Origin: Agromyces cerinus
GTDB taxonomy: Bacteria > Actinomycetota > Actinomycetes > Actinomycetales > Microbacteriaceae
Assembly: GCF_016907835.1 (NCBI RefSeq)
Contig: NZ_JAFBCT010000001.1
Location: 3,658,001-3,722,000, forward strand
DNA: 64,000 bases
Direction: 5' to 3'
Shown: positions 1-8,574 of the stretch, piece after piece
Layout of the letters: every line of letters starts with the position of its first letter
Position numbering within the stretch: position 1 is the stretch's first letter
Position numbers and translations under genes: made by a program
Notes under the pieces: model-generated
Told to the model about the DNA's origin: nothing
Database searches by the model: none
Seen by the model: the letters and a program-made list of their open reading frames with translations, nothing else

Positions 1-41
1 CCGATTCCGACTCGCACACGACTCGTGGGTTCTGCGAGAGG

Positions 42-446
42 TCAGGCCGCGGCGTCGGCCGCGAACACCGGGATCTCGTCGATCGAGCGGTAGACCGGGA
101 TGCCCCTGGCCTCCGCGATGCGCACGTCCTGATCGGCGCCGTGCGAGGCGCCCTCGAGGCGCAGCACGGCGTCGCAGTGCTGCAGCAGGCGGTGGGCGGT
201 CGTGTACATGACGTCGCCCTCGACGGGCGATGAGCCGGCGGATGCGTCGTGGCCCGAGGCATCCGTCGACGCCACGCGCAGGATGGGGAGCGCGACCCAT
301 TCGCCGATCATCGGCACGTGGCCGCGTTCGTAGATCGGCCAGGAGGCCTGCTCGAGGCGTTCGAGGTTGCGGGCGATGCGGGCGGGGTCGCCGTCGGTGC
401 CCGAGCGGTAGGGGCCGGCGATGAGAATGAGCAGTGGTTTCGACAT
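42..446 (-). CDS. DUF4406 family protein (nucleoside deoxyribosyltransferase-like fold)
   Basis: A 134-residue soluble protein opening with a glycine-rich strand and loop (LLILIAGPYRSGTDGDP) followed by GEWVALPI, the pattern of DUF4406 proteins, which are distant relatives of nucleoside 2-deoxyribosyltransferases. The substrate is unknown. The ATG at 446 is preferred because TATGGT (454-459, minus strand) lies 7 nt before it, as in a leaderless transcript; an in-frame ATG at 458 is the alternative. It is divergent from the DeoR-type gene with only 49 bp between them, so the two may share control. The family call is by motif recognition and the function is unassigned. Confidence 0.8.
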   Translation of the reverse strand: MSKPLLILIAGPYRSGTDGDPARIARNLERLEQASWPIYERGHVPMIGEWVALPILRVASTDASGHDASAGSSPVEGDVMYTTAHRLLQHCDAVLRLEGASHGADQDVRIAEARGIPVYRSIDEIPVFAADAAA

Positions 447-453
447 GCTCGAC

Positions 454-459
454 ACCATA
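454..459 (-). promoter_or_regulatory. Leaderless-type -10 element TATGGT
   Basis: TATGGT on the minus strand is separated by 7 nt from the ATG at 446, so transcription would begin at or next to the start codon. This fits the TAnnnT rule seen before several other genes here. Confidence 0.5.
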
Positions 460-495
460 ACGTGCAAGAATGTGTAGAAACAAGGAGGAACGTGC

Positions 496-1254
496 ATGCT
501 GACCGCGCAACGCCGTGAACTGCTGCTCGAACTGCTGCAGCGCGACGGCCGCATCGTGGCCGCCGATGCCGCGGCCGATCTGGGCATCTCCGAGGACACG
601 ATCCGCCGCGACCTCCGCGAACTCGCGGCGGCGGGCCTCTGCCAGCGCGTGTACGGCGGAGCGCTGCCGGCCTCGCCGGCCACCTCGCCCTACGAGGCGC
701 GCACCCGCATCGAGCCCGAGAGCAAGCACCGCATCGCCGCGGCCGCCGCCGCACTCATCGAACCGGGCGCGACCGTGCTGCTCGACGGCGGTACGAGCAC
801 GCTCGCCCTCGTCGGTGCGCTCCCGCGCTCACTGCACGCGACCGTCATCACGCACAGCCCGACCATCGCCGTGGCGCTCGCCGAGCACGAGCACATCGAA
901 CTGCAGCTCATCGGCGGCCGCGTCTACCGGCACTCGATGGTCACGTGCGGCGCGATCGCCGTCGAGGCCCTGCGCGATGTGAGCGCCGACCTGTTCTTCC
1001 TCGGCGTCACCGGGGTGCACGCCGAGGCCGGCCTCACTACGGGCGATGCGGAGGAGGCGGCCATGAAGCGCGCGCTCGCGCGCTCGGCCGCCGAGACCTA
1101 CGTGCTCGCGAGCACCGAGAAGATCGGTGCGGCCTCGACGTATCGGGTGCTGCCCCTCGACGAGGTGGCGGGAGTCGTCACCGATGCGGATGCCGCTTCG
1201 CCGGCGATGCTCGAGCTCGACCGCGCCGGGGTCAGGCTCCTGCCGGCGAGCTGA
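496..1254 (+). CDS. DeoR/GlpR family transcriptional regulator
   Basis: A 252-residue repressor-type regulator. The N-terminal helix-turn-helix (residues about 1-55, LGISEDTIRRDLREL) is the classic DeoR signature, and the rest is a DeoR sugar-phosphate sensor fold with LLDGGTSTLALV and LIGGRVYRHS. Family members are usually released from DNA by a sugar phosphate. An AGGAGG-like site at 483-489 supports the ATG at 496. No sugar operon is adjacent: the neighbours are a divergent DUF4406 gene and an EF-G-like gene, so the target is unclear. The DUF4406 promoter only 40 bp away is a possible one. Confidence 0.92.
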   Translation: MLTAQRRELLLELLQRDGRIVAADAAADLGISEDTIRRDLRELAAAGLCQRVYGGALPASPATSPYEARTRIEPESKHRIAAAAAALIEPGATVLLDGGTSTLALVGALPRSLHATVITHSPTIAVALAEHEHIELQLIGGRVYRHSMVTCGAIAVEALRDVSADLFFLGVTGVHAEAGLTTGDAEEAAMKRALARSAAETYVLASTEKIGAASTYRVLPLDEVAGVVTDADAASPAMLELDRAGVRLLPAS

Positions 1255-1273
1255 GCCGCGCCGACTCGCGGAG

Positions 1274-1369
1274 GGCTGGCGCTCGCGGCCCGCCGGGTAC
1301 ACGCGGCGACCGCCGTTTCGTCGGGTCGAGCCCGCAGAAGGCTGGCGCTCGCGGCCCGCCGGGTACACG
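1274..1369 (+). repeat. Two direct copies of a 30-bp intergenic repeat
   Basis: The 30-bp sequence beginning GGCTGGCGCTCGCGGCCCG and ending CCGGGTACACG occurs at 1274-1303 and identically at 1340-1369, 66 bp apart, between the DeoR-type gene and the EF-G-like gene. The flanks before each copy also match loosely (CGCGGAG versus CGCAGAA). It has no coding frame of its own and may be a copy of a dispersed genomic repeat. Confidence 0.85.
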
Positions 1370-1406
1370 ATGGGACGGACAGCACCGCACCGGCGCGGGA
1401 GGCCAC

Positions 1407-3455
1407 ATGAACTCGGCATCGACCCCCACCCACCGGACCGTCGCCCTCGTGGGCGCCGCAGGTTCCGGCAAGACGAGCCTGCTCGAAGCGCTGCTGCTGC
1501 GCGCCGGCGCGATCCCGAGGGCGGGCAGCGTCGAGCAGGGCACCACGACCGGCGACCACGAGCCCGAGGAGATCGCGAGAGGCATGACCCTCGGGCTCTC
1601 GCTCGCCCACCTGGGCTGGGCGGCACCCGACGGCGTCGAGCACACGATGACCCTCGCCGACGCGCCGGGCCACCCCGATTTCGTCGGCGGTCTCGACACG
1701 GCGCTCGCGGTGGCGGATGCCGCGTTGCTGACCGTGAGCGCGGTCGACGGCGTGACCGCCGGCACGCGCTTCGCGGCGGCCGCCGCACAGGCGGCCGGGG
1801 TGCCGCTCATCGTCGTCATCACCCAGGAGGACAAGGCGCGGGCCGACTTCCGTCGGGTGCTGGGGGAGCTCCGCGAGGTGTTCGGCGACCGACTCGTGGC
1901 GCTCGAGCTGCCGCTCGGCGAGGAGCACGACTTCACCGCGCTCGCCGACGTGCTGAGCGAGCAGGCTCTCGTCTACGACGACACGGGCCATCATCGCGAT
2001 GAAGCGCTGCCCGCCGCGGTCGAGCCCGAGGAGCACCGGCTGCACGTCGAGGTGACCGAGGAGATCGTGTCCCACGACGACGAGCAGCTCGAGGCGTACC
2101 TCGACGGGCGCGAGCCCGCGGCATCCGATCTCGAACGCACGCTCGCACGCGAGGTCGCGGCGGGCCGGGCGATCCCGGTGGTCGTGTGCTCGGCGCTGAC
2201 CGGCGCCGGCGTCGACCGGGTCGCCGACCTCGTGTGCGCGCTCGCGCCGTCGGCGCTCGACCACGACAGCCGCATCGTGATGGGCGGCACCGCGGTCGCC
2301 GTGGCGCCGAACCCCGATGGCGACACCGTGCTGCACGTCTTCCGCACCGTCGCCGACCCGTTCGTCGGGCAGGTGTCGATGTTCAAGGTGCTCTCGGGCG
2401 TCGTGCACCCGAGCGATCGGCTGGTCAATGCCACGACCGGCGCCGACGAGCGCCTGCACGGGCTCTTCCGCCTGCGCGGGGCGGAGCACCTGCCCGCCGA
2501 TGCGCTTCGGGCCGGCGAGGTCGGTGCAGTGGCCAAGCTCACCGGGTCGCCGACCGGCACCCTGCTCTGGACTCGCGCGAGCGGCAGTGCCGAGCCCGCG
2601 CCGCTGCCGCATCGCGAGCCGGTCTTCGCGCTGAGCCTCACGCCGGCCACGCAGTCCGACGACGAGAAGCTCATGACCTCCCTCGGCCGCATCGTCGCCG
2701 AGGATCCGACGCTCGTGATCGACCGAACCGGAGGCCACGCGATCCTCCGCGGCCTCGGTGACACGCATCTCGACGTCGCCGTCGAGCGGCTCGCGCGCGT
2801 CTTCGGCGTGCACGTCACGACCGCGGCGGCGCCGATCGCGTACCGCGAGACGATCGCGGGCAGGGCCGAGGTCGAGGGGCGGCTCAAGAAGCAGTCGGGC
2901 GGGCACGGCCAGTTCGCCGTCGTGCAGCTGCGGGTCTCGCCGCTGCCGCTCGGCGGCGGCTTCGAGTTCGTCGACTCCGTCGTCGGTGGGGCGGTGCCGC
3001 GCTCGTACATCCCGGCCGTCGAGAAGGGGGCACGCGATGCCCTCGCGGCAGGCGGTCCGCAGGGGCATCCGGTCGTCGACGTTCGGGTCGAGCTGGTCGA
3101 CGGCAAGTCGCACTCGGTCGACTCCTCCGACATGGCGTTCCGCACCGCGGCCTCGATCGGCGCGAAGGCGGCGCTCGCCGAAGCGGGCACGGTGCTGCTC
3201 GAGCCCGTGTCGCTCGTGACCGTCACGGTGCCGAGCGACCTGCAGGGCACGGTGCTGACCGATCTCTCGGGTCGCCGCGGGCGGGTCAGCGCCACCGAGG
3301 TCGTCGGCGACGGCCGCGCCCGCATCGTGGCGAACGTGCCGGAGGCCGAACTCGGGCGCTACGTGCTCGACCTGCGCTCGATCACGGGCGGTCGGGCCGA
3401 GCTGACGATGAGCGCCGACCACTACGCACGGGTGCCGAGCAGCGCGAAGGCGTGA
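1407..3455 (+). CDS. Elongation factor G-like GTPase (EF-G2 type)
   Basis: A 682-residue translational-GTPase homologue with domains in EF-G order: an N-terminal G domain, a beta-barrel domain II near residues 285-370, then EF-G III-V-like domains containing KKQSGGHGQFAVV and the C-terminal PRSYIPAVEKG region. G1 is GAAGSGKT (residues 16-23), G2 is RGMT and G3 is DAPGHPDF. The G4 position reads TQED where canonical EF-G has NKxD, and G1 lacks the usual AHxDxGKT form. This matches the second, EF-G-like paralogue found in many actinobacteria (mycobacterial FusA2 type), whose cellular role is not settled. The ATG at 1407 starts the GTPase fold directly; an upstream extension of the frame is unsupported. 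Confidence 0.9.
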   Translation: MNSASTPTHRTVALVGAAGSGKTSLLEALLLRAGAIPRAGSVEQGTTTGDHEPEEIARGMTLGLSLAHLGWAAPDGVEHTMTLADAPGHPDFVGGLDTALAVADAALLTVSAVDGVTAGTRFAAAAAQAAGVPLIVVITQEDKARADFRRVLGELREVFGDRLVALELPLGEEHDFTALADVLSEQALVYDDTGHHRDEALPAAVEPEEHRLHVEVTEEIVSHDDEQLEAYLDGREPAASDLERTLAREVAAGRAIPVVVCSALTGAGVDRVADLVCALAPSALDHDSRIVMGGTAVAVAPNPDGDTVLHVFRTVADPFVGQVSMFKVLSGVVHPSDRLVNATTGADERLHGLFRLRGAEHLPADALRAGEVGAVAKLTGSPTGTLLWTRASGSAEPAPLPHREPVFALSLTPATQSDDEKLMTSLGRIVAEDPTLVIDRTGGHAILRGLGDTHLDVAVERLARVFGVHVTTAAAPIAYRETIAGRAEVEGRLKKQSGGHGQFAVVQLRVSPLPLGGGFEFVDSVVGGAVPRSYIPAVEKGARDALAAGGPQGHPVVDVRVELVDGKSHSVDSSDMAFRTAASIGAKAALAEAGTVLLEPVSLVTVTVPSDLQGTVLTDLSGRRGRVSATEVVGDGRARIVANVPEAELGRYVLDLRSITGGRAELTMSADHYARVPSSAKA

Positions 3456-3510
3456 CGGGCGGCTCCTGCACGCCGGCTCGCCGTGGATGCCGCGTCGGGG
3501 AGGCGCCCGG

Positions 3511-4959
3511 TCAGTACCCGCCCGCGACCACGTGCTGCGCCGCCGTCGCGAGCGCATCCGCCACCTCGTCGACGTCGTCGCGCACCATGCCGACCGTCAC
3601 CCGCACGTAGTCACCGCCGGGCCGGGAGCGGCCGTTCCCGGTGGTGCTCGTGCCGTTCCCCGAAGCGGCGAGGAACGGCGTGCCCGCCGCGACCCGCACG
3701 CCCGACGCCGCGAGCTGCACGAGCGCCGACCGCTCGCTGAGCACGGGCATCCACAGGTTCACGCCGTCGGCGGGGGCGACCGGCACGCCCCGCGATCGCA
3801 GCGCATCGCCGAGAGCGCGCTGCCTCGTGAAGTACTGGCGCCGCGCCTCGGCGACCGCGTCGAGCGAGGCGCCGTCGGTGAGCAGGTCGAGCAGGATCGT
3901 CTGCAGCATCCGCGAGGTCCAGCCGGGGCCGAGCATGCGCCGCGCGGCGATGCGGTCGACGAGGTCGCGCGGCCCGCCGACCGCGGCGATGCGCAGGTCG
4001 GGGCCGTGCGACTTCGAGAAGCTGCGCACGTGCACGACCTGCTCGGGCAGCCACGTGCCGAGCGTCACGTCGCCGGCGGTCGAGATCATGCCCGAGTGGT
4101 CGTCTTCGATGACGACCACATCGCCCGCGCGTTCGGCCGAGCGGATGACCCGCGCCAGCGCCTCGGCACGGCCGACCGTCATCGACGCCCCGGTGGGATT
4201 CTGCGCCCGGGGCTGCAGCAGTACCGCGACCGGCTGCTGGTGCAACGCCCGGGCGAGCCCCTCGGGCGTCATGCCCGCCTCGTCGACCGCGACCGGCACG
4301 GCCTCGGCGCCGAGGAGGTCGAGCAGGTCGAGGAACGGCGGGAAGCCGGGGCTCTCGACGACGACCCGGTCGCCGTAGCGCACGAGCTCGTCGAGGGTGC
4401 GCGAGATCGCGTCGAGGGCGCCGTCGACGACCATGATCGTCTCGACCTCCGACGGCCACGAGTCGGCGAGCACTGCCGCGAGCCCCGGGATCACGGGCTC
4501 CGCCTGGTAGCTGCCCGTCTCGGCGCGCGCCGACACCCGCGAGAGCGCCGGGCCGAGCGCCGGCAGCAGCAGCGGGTCGGGCGTGCCGCGTGAGAGATCG
4601 AGGCGCACGGGATCGTTCGGGGCGGCCATGCCGCGCATGCGGGGCGCGAGCCAGCCCTGCGAGAGCGGACGCACGAAGCTGCCGGCCCGCCCGCGCGACT
4701 CGATGAGCCCCGTGCGCGAGAGCGCCTGCCAGGCCTGGCTCACCGTGGCGGGGCTGACGCCGAGCTCGCTCGCGAGTTCGCGCACGGTCGGCAGCCGGGT
4801 GCCGGCGGCGAGCTCGCCCGAGTTCACGAGCCGCGCGATCACCCCGGCGATGCCGCGCGGGGTCGTTTCGCCGAACTCCGCGAGCGCGATGAGCTCCGCG
4901 CCCTCGAGTCGAATCGCAGTCATCCGAGATCCATTCACATGAATACCTGACACGACCAT
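3511..4959 (-). CDS. MocR/PdxR-type regulator (GntR HTH + aminotransferase domain)
   Basis: A 482-residue two-domain protein. An N-terminal winged HTH of GntR type (about residues 36-105, LPTVRELASELGVSPATVSQ) is joined to a fold-type I aminotransferase domain with NPTGASMT and a PLP-lysine motif SFSKSHGPDLR. Family members use PLP or a PLP adduct as effector. The ATG at 4959 has a strong GAGGAGG site 5 nt upstream, so it is preferred over the internal ATG at 4923. The gene is divergent from the pyrimidine-catabolic operon across a palindrome-rich 228-bp gap and is the natural candidate to regulate it. The operon contains a PLP transaminase and produces beta-alanine, so an amino compound bound to PLP is a plausible inducer (inference). 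Confidence 0.93.
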   Translation of the reverse strand: MVVSGIHVNGSRMTAIRLEGAELIALAEFGETTPRGIAGVIARLVNSGELAAGTRLPTVRELASELGVSPATVSQAWQALSRTGLIESRGRAGSFVRPLSQGWLAPRMRGMAAPNDPVRLDLSRGTPDPLLLPALGPALSRVSARAETGSYQAEPVIPGLAAVLADSWPSEVETIMVVDGALDAISRTLDELVRYGDRVVVESPGFPPFLDLLDLLGAEAVPVAVDEAGMTPEGLARALHQQPVAVLLQPRAQNPTGASMTVGRAEALARVIRSAERAGDVVVIEDDHSGMISTAGDVTLGTWLPEQVVHVRSFSKSHGPDLRIAAVGGPRDLVDRIAARRMLGPGWTSRMLQTILLDLLTDGASLDAVAEARRQYFTRQRALGDALRSRGVPVAPADGVNLWMPVLSERSALVQLAASGVRVAAGTPFLAASGNGTSTTGNGRSRPGGDYVRVTVGMVRDDVDEVADALATAAQHVVAGGY

Positions 4960-5187
4960 TGCCTCCTCACGACGTGAGGGACAAGATAAGTAACCACAAC
5001 GTCACAGTGTGAAACACAAGAGAAATGTTCACGCCGAACAATAACAGAACGGGTCGCGCACCCGTTCGGAAGCTCCGGACGACGCAGTCCGCAGCACAGC
5101 CTCGGCGTCACAGCACCACCCGGTGAGCACCTCTGTTCCACGCCCATCGAGTGCACGGCAACGACGCCGACCGACTCAGGAGGCAAC
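4960..5187. promoter_or_regulatory. Divergent control region with three inverted repeats
   Basis: This 228-bp gap between the MocR-type gene and the pyrimidine operon is noticeably richer in A+T than its surroundings. It holds three short palindromes: CCTCAC-GAC-GTGAGG (4965-4979), TCACA-G-TGTGA (5002-5012) and TGTTC-ACGCC-GAACA (5026-5040). They are good candidates for operator sites. A purine-rich SD (CAGGAGG, 5177-5183) precedes the operon's first ATG. Confidence 0.6.
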
Positions 5188-6036
5188 ATGACGATCGTCC
5201 GAGCGGCCATCACGCAGACGACCTGGACCGGCGACAAGGAGTCCATGCTCGACAAGCACGAGCAGTTCGCCCGTGATGCGAAGGCGCAGGGCGCCCAGGT
5301 CATCTGCTTCCAGGAGCTCTTCTACGGCCCGTACTTCGGCATCACCGAAGACGTGAAGTACTACGACTACGCCGAACCCGCCGACGGCCCGATCGTGCAG
5401 CGCTTCGCCGCACTCGCGAAGGAGCTCGGCATGGTCATGGTGCTGCCGATCTACGAGGAGGAGCAGCCGGGCGTCTACTACAACACCGCGGTCGTCGTCG
5501 ATGCAGACGGCACGATCCTCGGCTCGTACCGCAAGCACCACATCCCGAACCTCGACAAGTTCTGGGAGAAGTTCTACTTCCGCCCCGGCAACCTCGGCTA
5601 CCCGGTGTTCAACACCGCCGTCGGCCCGATCGGCGTCTACATCTGCTACGACCGGCACTTCCCCGAGGGCTGGCGCGAGCTGGGCCTGAACGGCGCGCAG
5701 ATCGTCTTCAACCCGAACGCGACGAAGCCCGGCCTCTCGAACCGGCTCTGGGAGATCGAGCAGCCGGCCGCCGCCGCAGCCAACGGCTACTTCGTGGCCG
5801 CGGCCAACCGCGTCGGCCTCGAAGACAACGAGTACGGCGACCTGGCGGTGAACTTCTACGGCAAGAGCCAGTTCTGCGACCCCCAGGGCAACATCGTGGG
5901 CGGGTACGGCTCCGAGACCGACGAGGAGGTCGTCGTGCGCGACCTCGACATGGACATGATCCGGGGCGTCCGCAACGCCTGGCAGTTCTACCGCGACCGC
6001 CGGCCCGACTCCTACACCTCCATCCCCAAGCCGTAG
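5188..6036 (+). CDS. Beta-ureidopropionase / N-carbamoyl-beta-alanine amidohydrolase (nitrilase superfamily)
   Basis: A 282-residue cytosolic amidase of the carbon-nitrogen hydrolase superfamily. The catalytic triad is visible as E43 (FQELFYGPYF), K116 (YRKHHIPN) and C153 (YICYDRHFPE). It should hydrolyse N-carbamoyl-beta-alanine, or the 2-methyl homologue from thymine, to the beta-amino acid, CO2 and ammonia. It heads the operon, 27 bp before dihydropyrimidinase, the enzyme that would supply its substrate, and that context fixes the substrate class. N-carbamoylputrescine amidases are close relatives, but no polyamine genes are nearby. A good SD (AGGAGG) lies before the ATG. Confidence 0.92.
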   Translation: MTIVRAAITQTTWTGDKESMLDKHEQFARDAKAQGAQVICFQELFYGPYFGITEDVKYYDYAEPADGPIVQRFAALAKELGMVMVLPIYEEEQPGVYYNTAVVVDADGTILGSYRKHHIPNLDKFWEKFYFRPGNLGYPVFNTAVGPIGVYICYDRHFPEGWRELGLNGAQIVFNPNATKPGLSNRLWEIEQPAAAAANGYFVAAANRVGLEDNEYGDLAVNFYGKSQFCDPQGNIVGGYGSETDEEVVVRDLDMDMIRGVRNAWQFYRDRRPDSYTSIPKP

Positions 6037-6063
6037 TCCGACGAGCCACGCGAAGGAGCGAGC

Positions 6064-7500
6064 ATGACCACCACCCTCATCACCGGCGGCACCGTCGTGA
6101 GTGCCACGGGCCGCGCCGCCGCCGATGTGCTCGTCGACGGCGAGACCATCCGCGCCGTGCTCGAGCCGGGCTCGACCATCCTGGGCACGGATGTCGCGGC
6201 ATCCGTCGACCGGGTGATCGATGCCACCGGCCGGTACGTCATCCCCGGCGGCATCGACGCCCACACCCACATGCAGCTGCCGTTCGGCGGCACCGAGGCA
6301 TCCGACACCTTCGAGACCGGAACCCGCGCGGCCGCGTGGGGCGGCACGACCTCGATCATCGACTTCGCCGTGCAGACCTACGGGCAGCGCATCGAAGACG
6401 GGCTCGCCGCATGGCACGAGAAGGCCGCGGGCAACTGCGCGATCGACTACGGATTCCACCAGATCGTCGGCGACGTCAACGAGGCATCGCTCGCGACGCT
6501 GCGGCGCCTGCCCGACGAGGGCATCACGAGCTTCAAGATGTTCATGGCCTACCCGGGCGTCTTCTACTCCGACGACGCGCAGATCCTGAAGGCCATGCAG
6601 GTCTCGCGCGACACGGGCATGCTCACGATGATGCACGCCGAGAACGGCCCCGCGATCGACGTGCTCGCCGCCCAGCTCGTGGAGCAGGGCAAGACCGACC
6701 CGTTCTACCACGGCGTCGCCCGCGCCTGGGAGATGGAGGAGGAGGCGACGCATCGCGCGATCATGCTCGCGAAGCTCACCGGCGCACCGCTCTACGTCGT
6801 GCACGTGTCGGCGAAGCAGGCCGTCGAGCAGCTCGCCTGGGCGCGCGACAAGGGGCAGAACGTCTACGGCGAGACCTGCCCGCAGTACCTCTACCTCTCG
6901 CTCGAGGAGCAGCTCGGCGCATCCAGCGAGCAGTGGGGTCACTTCGAGGGCGCGAAGTGGGTGTGCTCGACCCCGCTGCGCTCGCACGAAGAGGGCCACC
7001 AGCAGTCGATGTGGCAGGCGCTGCGCACGAACGACCTGCAGATGGTCTCGACCGACCACTGCCCGTTCTGCATGAAGGACCAGAAGGAGCTCGGCCTCGG
7101 CGACTTCCGCAAGATCCCGAACGGCATCGGCTCGATCGAGCACCGCATGGACCTCATGTACCAGGGCGTCGTCACCGGCGAGATCACGCTCGAGCGGTGG
7201 GTCGAGCTCACGAGCACCACTCCCGCGCGCATGTTCGGCCTGTACGGCACGAAGGGCGTGATCCAGCCGGGCGCCGACGCCGACATCGTCGTCTACGACC
7301 CGAACGGCCACACCTCGATCGGGCTCGACAAGACCCATCACATGAACATGGACTACTCCGCGTGGGAGGGCTACGAGATCGACGGCCACGTCGACACCGT
7401 GCTCTCGCGGGGCAAGGTCATCGTCGACGGCGACCAGTACCTCGGCGCCAAGGGCGACGGCCGGTTCCTGAAGCGGGGCCTCAGCCAGTACTTGATCTGA
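6064..7500 (+). CDS. hydA: Dihydropyrimidinase / D-hydantoinase
   Basis: A 478-residue amidohydrolase that opens the dihydropyrimidine ring to N-carbamoyl-beta-amino acid. The binuclear metal site is complete: H67 and H69 (DAHTHMQLPFGG), the carboxylated K158 (SFKMFMAYPG), H191 (MMHAENG), H247 (YVVHVSA) and D331 (STDHCPF). Length and motif order match family norms. It sits between the ureidopropionase and the LLM oxidoreductase with short gaps, and an SD-like GAAGGAG precedes the ATG. The product is passed to the upstream gene's enzyme, giving two consecutive steps of the reductive pyrimidine pathway. Confidence 0.95.
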   Translation: MTTTLITGGTVVSATGRAAADVLVDGETIRAVLEPGSTILGTDVAASVDRVIDATGRYVIPGGIDAHTHMQLPFGGTEASDTFETGTRAAAWGGTTSIIDFAVQTYGQRIEDGLAAWHEKAAGNCAIDYGFHQIVGDVNEASLATLRRLPDEGITSFKMFMAYPGVFYSDDAQILKAMQVSRDTGMLTMMHAENGPAIDVLAAQLVEQGKTDPFYHGVARAWEMEEEATHRAIMLAKLTGAPLYVVHVSAKQAVEQLAWARDKGQNVYGETCPQYLYLSLEEQLGASSEQWGHFEGAKWVCSTPLRSHEEGHQQSMWQALRTNDLQMVSTDHCPFCMKDQKELGLGDFRKIPNGIGSIEHRMDLMYQGVVTGEITLERWVELTSTTPARMFGLYGTKGVIQPGADADIVVYDPNGHTSIGLDKTHHMNMDYSAWEGYEIDGHVDTVLSRGKVIVDGDQYLGAKGDGRFLKRGLSQYLI

Positions 7501-7557
7501 CCCGGCACCTCGCCGGCGCACGCCTCATCTGACCCGACACGACGAAAGGGAGCACGG

Positions 7558-8574
7558 ATGGAATTCGGAGCGGTCCTGCAGACCAACCCCCCGGCATCGC
7601 GCACCATCCAGCTCGCGAAGCTCGCCGAGAACCACGGGTTCACGCACGTGTGGACCTTCGACTCGCACCTGCTCTGGCAGGAGCCGTACGTCATCTACAG
7701 CCAGATCCTCGCCGAGACCCGCAAGGTCAAGGTCGGACCGTTCGTCACCAACCCGGCGACGCGCGACTGGACGGTGACGGCGTCGATCTTCGCGACCCTC
7801 AACGAGATGTACGGCAATCGCACGATCTGCGGCATCGGTCGCGGCGACTCCGCCGTGCGTGTCACGAACGGCAAGCCGACGACGATCGCCGAGCTCCGCG
7901 AGGCGATCCACGTCATCCGCGAGCTCGCGAACTCGCGCCCGGTGGAGTACCACGGCTCGCAGCTGCAGTTCCCGTGGAGCCACGGCTCGGAGCTCGAGGT
8001 GTGGGTCGCCGCGTATGGCCCGATGGCGCTGAAGCTGACGGGGGAGGTGGGCGACGGATTCATCCTGCAGCTCGCCGATGTCGACATCGCCGCCTGGATG
8101 ATCAAGCACGTGCGCGACGCGGCCGAGGCCGCCGGGCGCGACCCGATGTCGATCAAGTTCTGCGTCGCCGCGCCCATGTACATCGGCGACGACTGGGAGC
8201 ACATGCGCGAGCAGTGCCGCTGGTTCGGCGGCATGGTCGGCAACCACGTCGCCGACATCGTCACGAAGTACGGTGCGCACGGCGCGGTGCCCGACGCGCT
8301 CACCGACTACATCAAGGCCCGTGAGGGCTACGACTACAACGAGCACGGTCGCGCCGGCAACGTGCACACGAGCTTCGTGCCCGACGAGATCGTCGACCGG
8401 TTCTGCGTGCTCGGCACCGCCGAGCAGCACATCGAGAAGCTCGAGCAGCTGAAGGCGCTCGGCGTCGACCAGTTCGCCGGCTACCTCCAGCACGACAACA
8501 AGGAGGAGACGCTGCGGGTCTACGGCGAGACCGTGATCCCGGCGCTCTCCGAGCACCTCACGGCGAAGGCATGA
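7558..8574 (+). CDS. LLM-class (luciferase-like, F420/flavin) oxidoreductase, candidate pyrimidine reductase
   Basis: A 338-residue TIM-barrel oxidoreductase of the luciferase-like / F420-dependent class (MEFGAVLQTNPP start, FTHVWTFDSHLLWQEPYV, GIGRGDSAVR, WVAAYGPMALKLTGEVGDGF). It resembles the TIGR03842-type group in my recollection. It lies between dihydropyrimidinase and the importer in an operon that otherwise has every step after ring reduction, but no PreA/PreT-like dihydropyrimidine dehydrogenase. Reducing uracil or thymine with reduced F420 or FMN is therefore an attractive role, but this is inference. The downstream permease start overlaps its stop (ATGA), so translation is coupled. 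RutA-type ring opening is less likely because the hydantoinase and ureidopropionase would then be redundant. Confidence 0.85.
   Translation: MEFGAVLQTNPPASRTIQLAKLAENHGFTHVWTFDSHLLWQEPYVIYSQILAETRKVKVGPFVTNPATRDWTVTASIFATLNEMYGNRTICGIGRGDSAVRVTNGKPTTIAELREAIHVIRELANSRPVEYHGSQLQFPWSHGSELEVWVAAYGPMALKLTGEVGDGFILQLADVDIAAWMIKHVRDAAEAAGRDPMSIKFCVAAPMYIGDDWEHMREQCRWFGGMVGNHVADIVTKYGAHGAVPDALTDYIKAREGYDYNEHGRAGNVHTSFVPDEIVDRFCVLGTAEQHIEKLEQLKALGVDQFAGYLQHDNKEETLRVYGETVIPALSEHLTAKA

Noticed and set aside
945..1406. Upstream in-frame extension of the EF-G-like gene
   Set aside because: The extension would translate the DeoR gene in another frame and the 30-bp repeats. The GTPase fold begins at 1407.
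5001..5110. GTCACA at 5001 and 5103 as ECF41-type promoters
   Set aside because: No CGGTC element follows at 14 nt, and no ECF41-linked gene is nearby.
7558..8574. LLM protein interpreted as RutA pyrimidine monooxygenase
   Set aside because: No RutB-F genes are present and the operon has hydantoinase and ureidopropionase, which belong to the reductive route. RutA would make them redundant.
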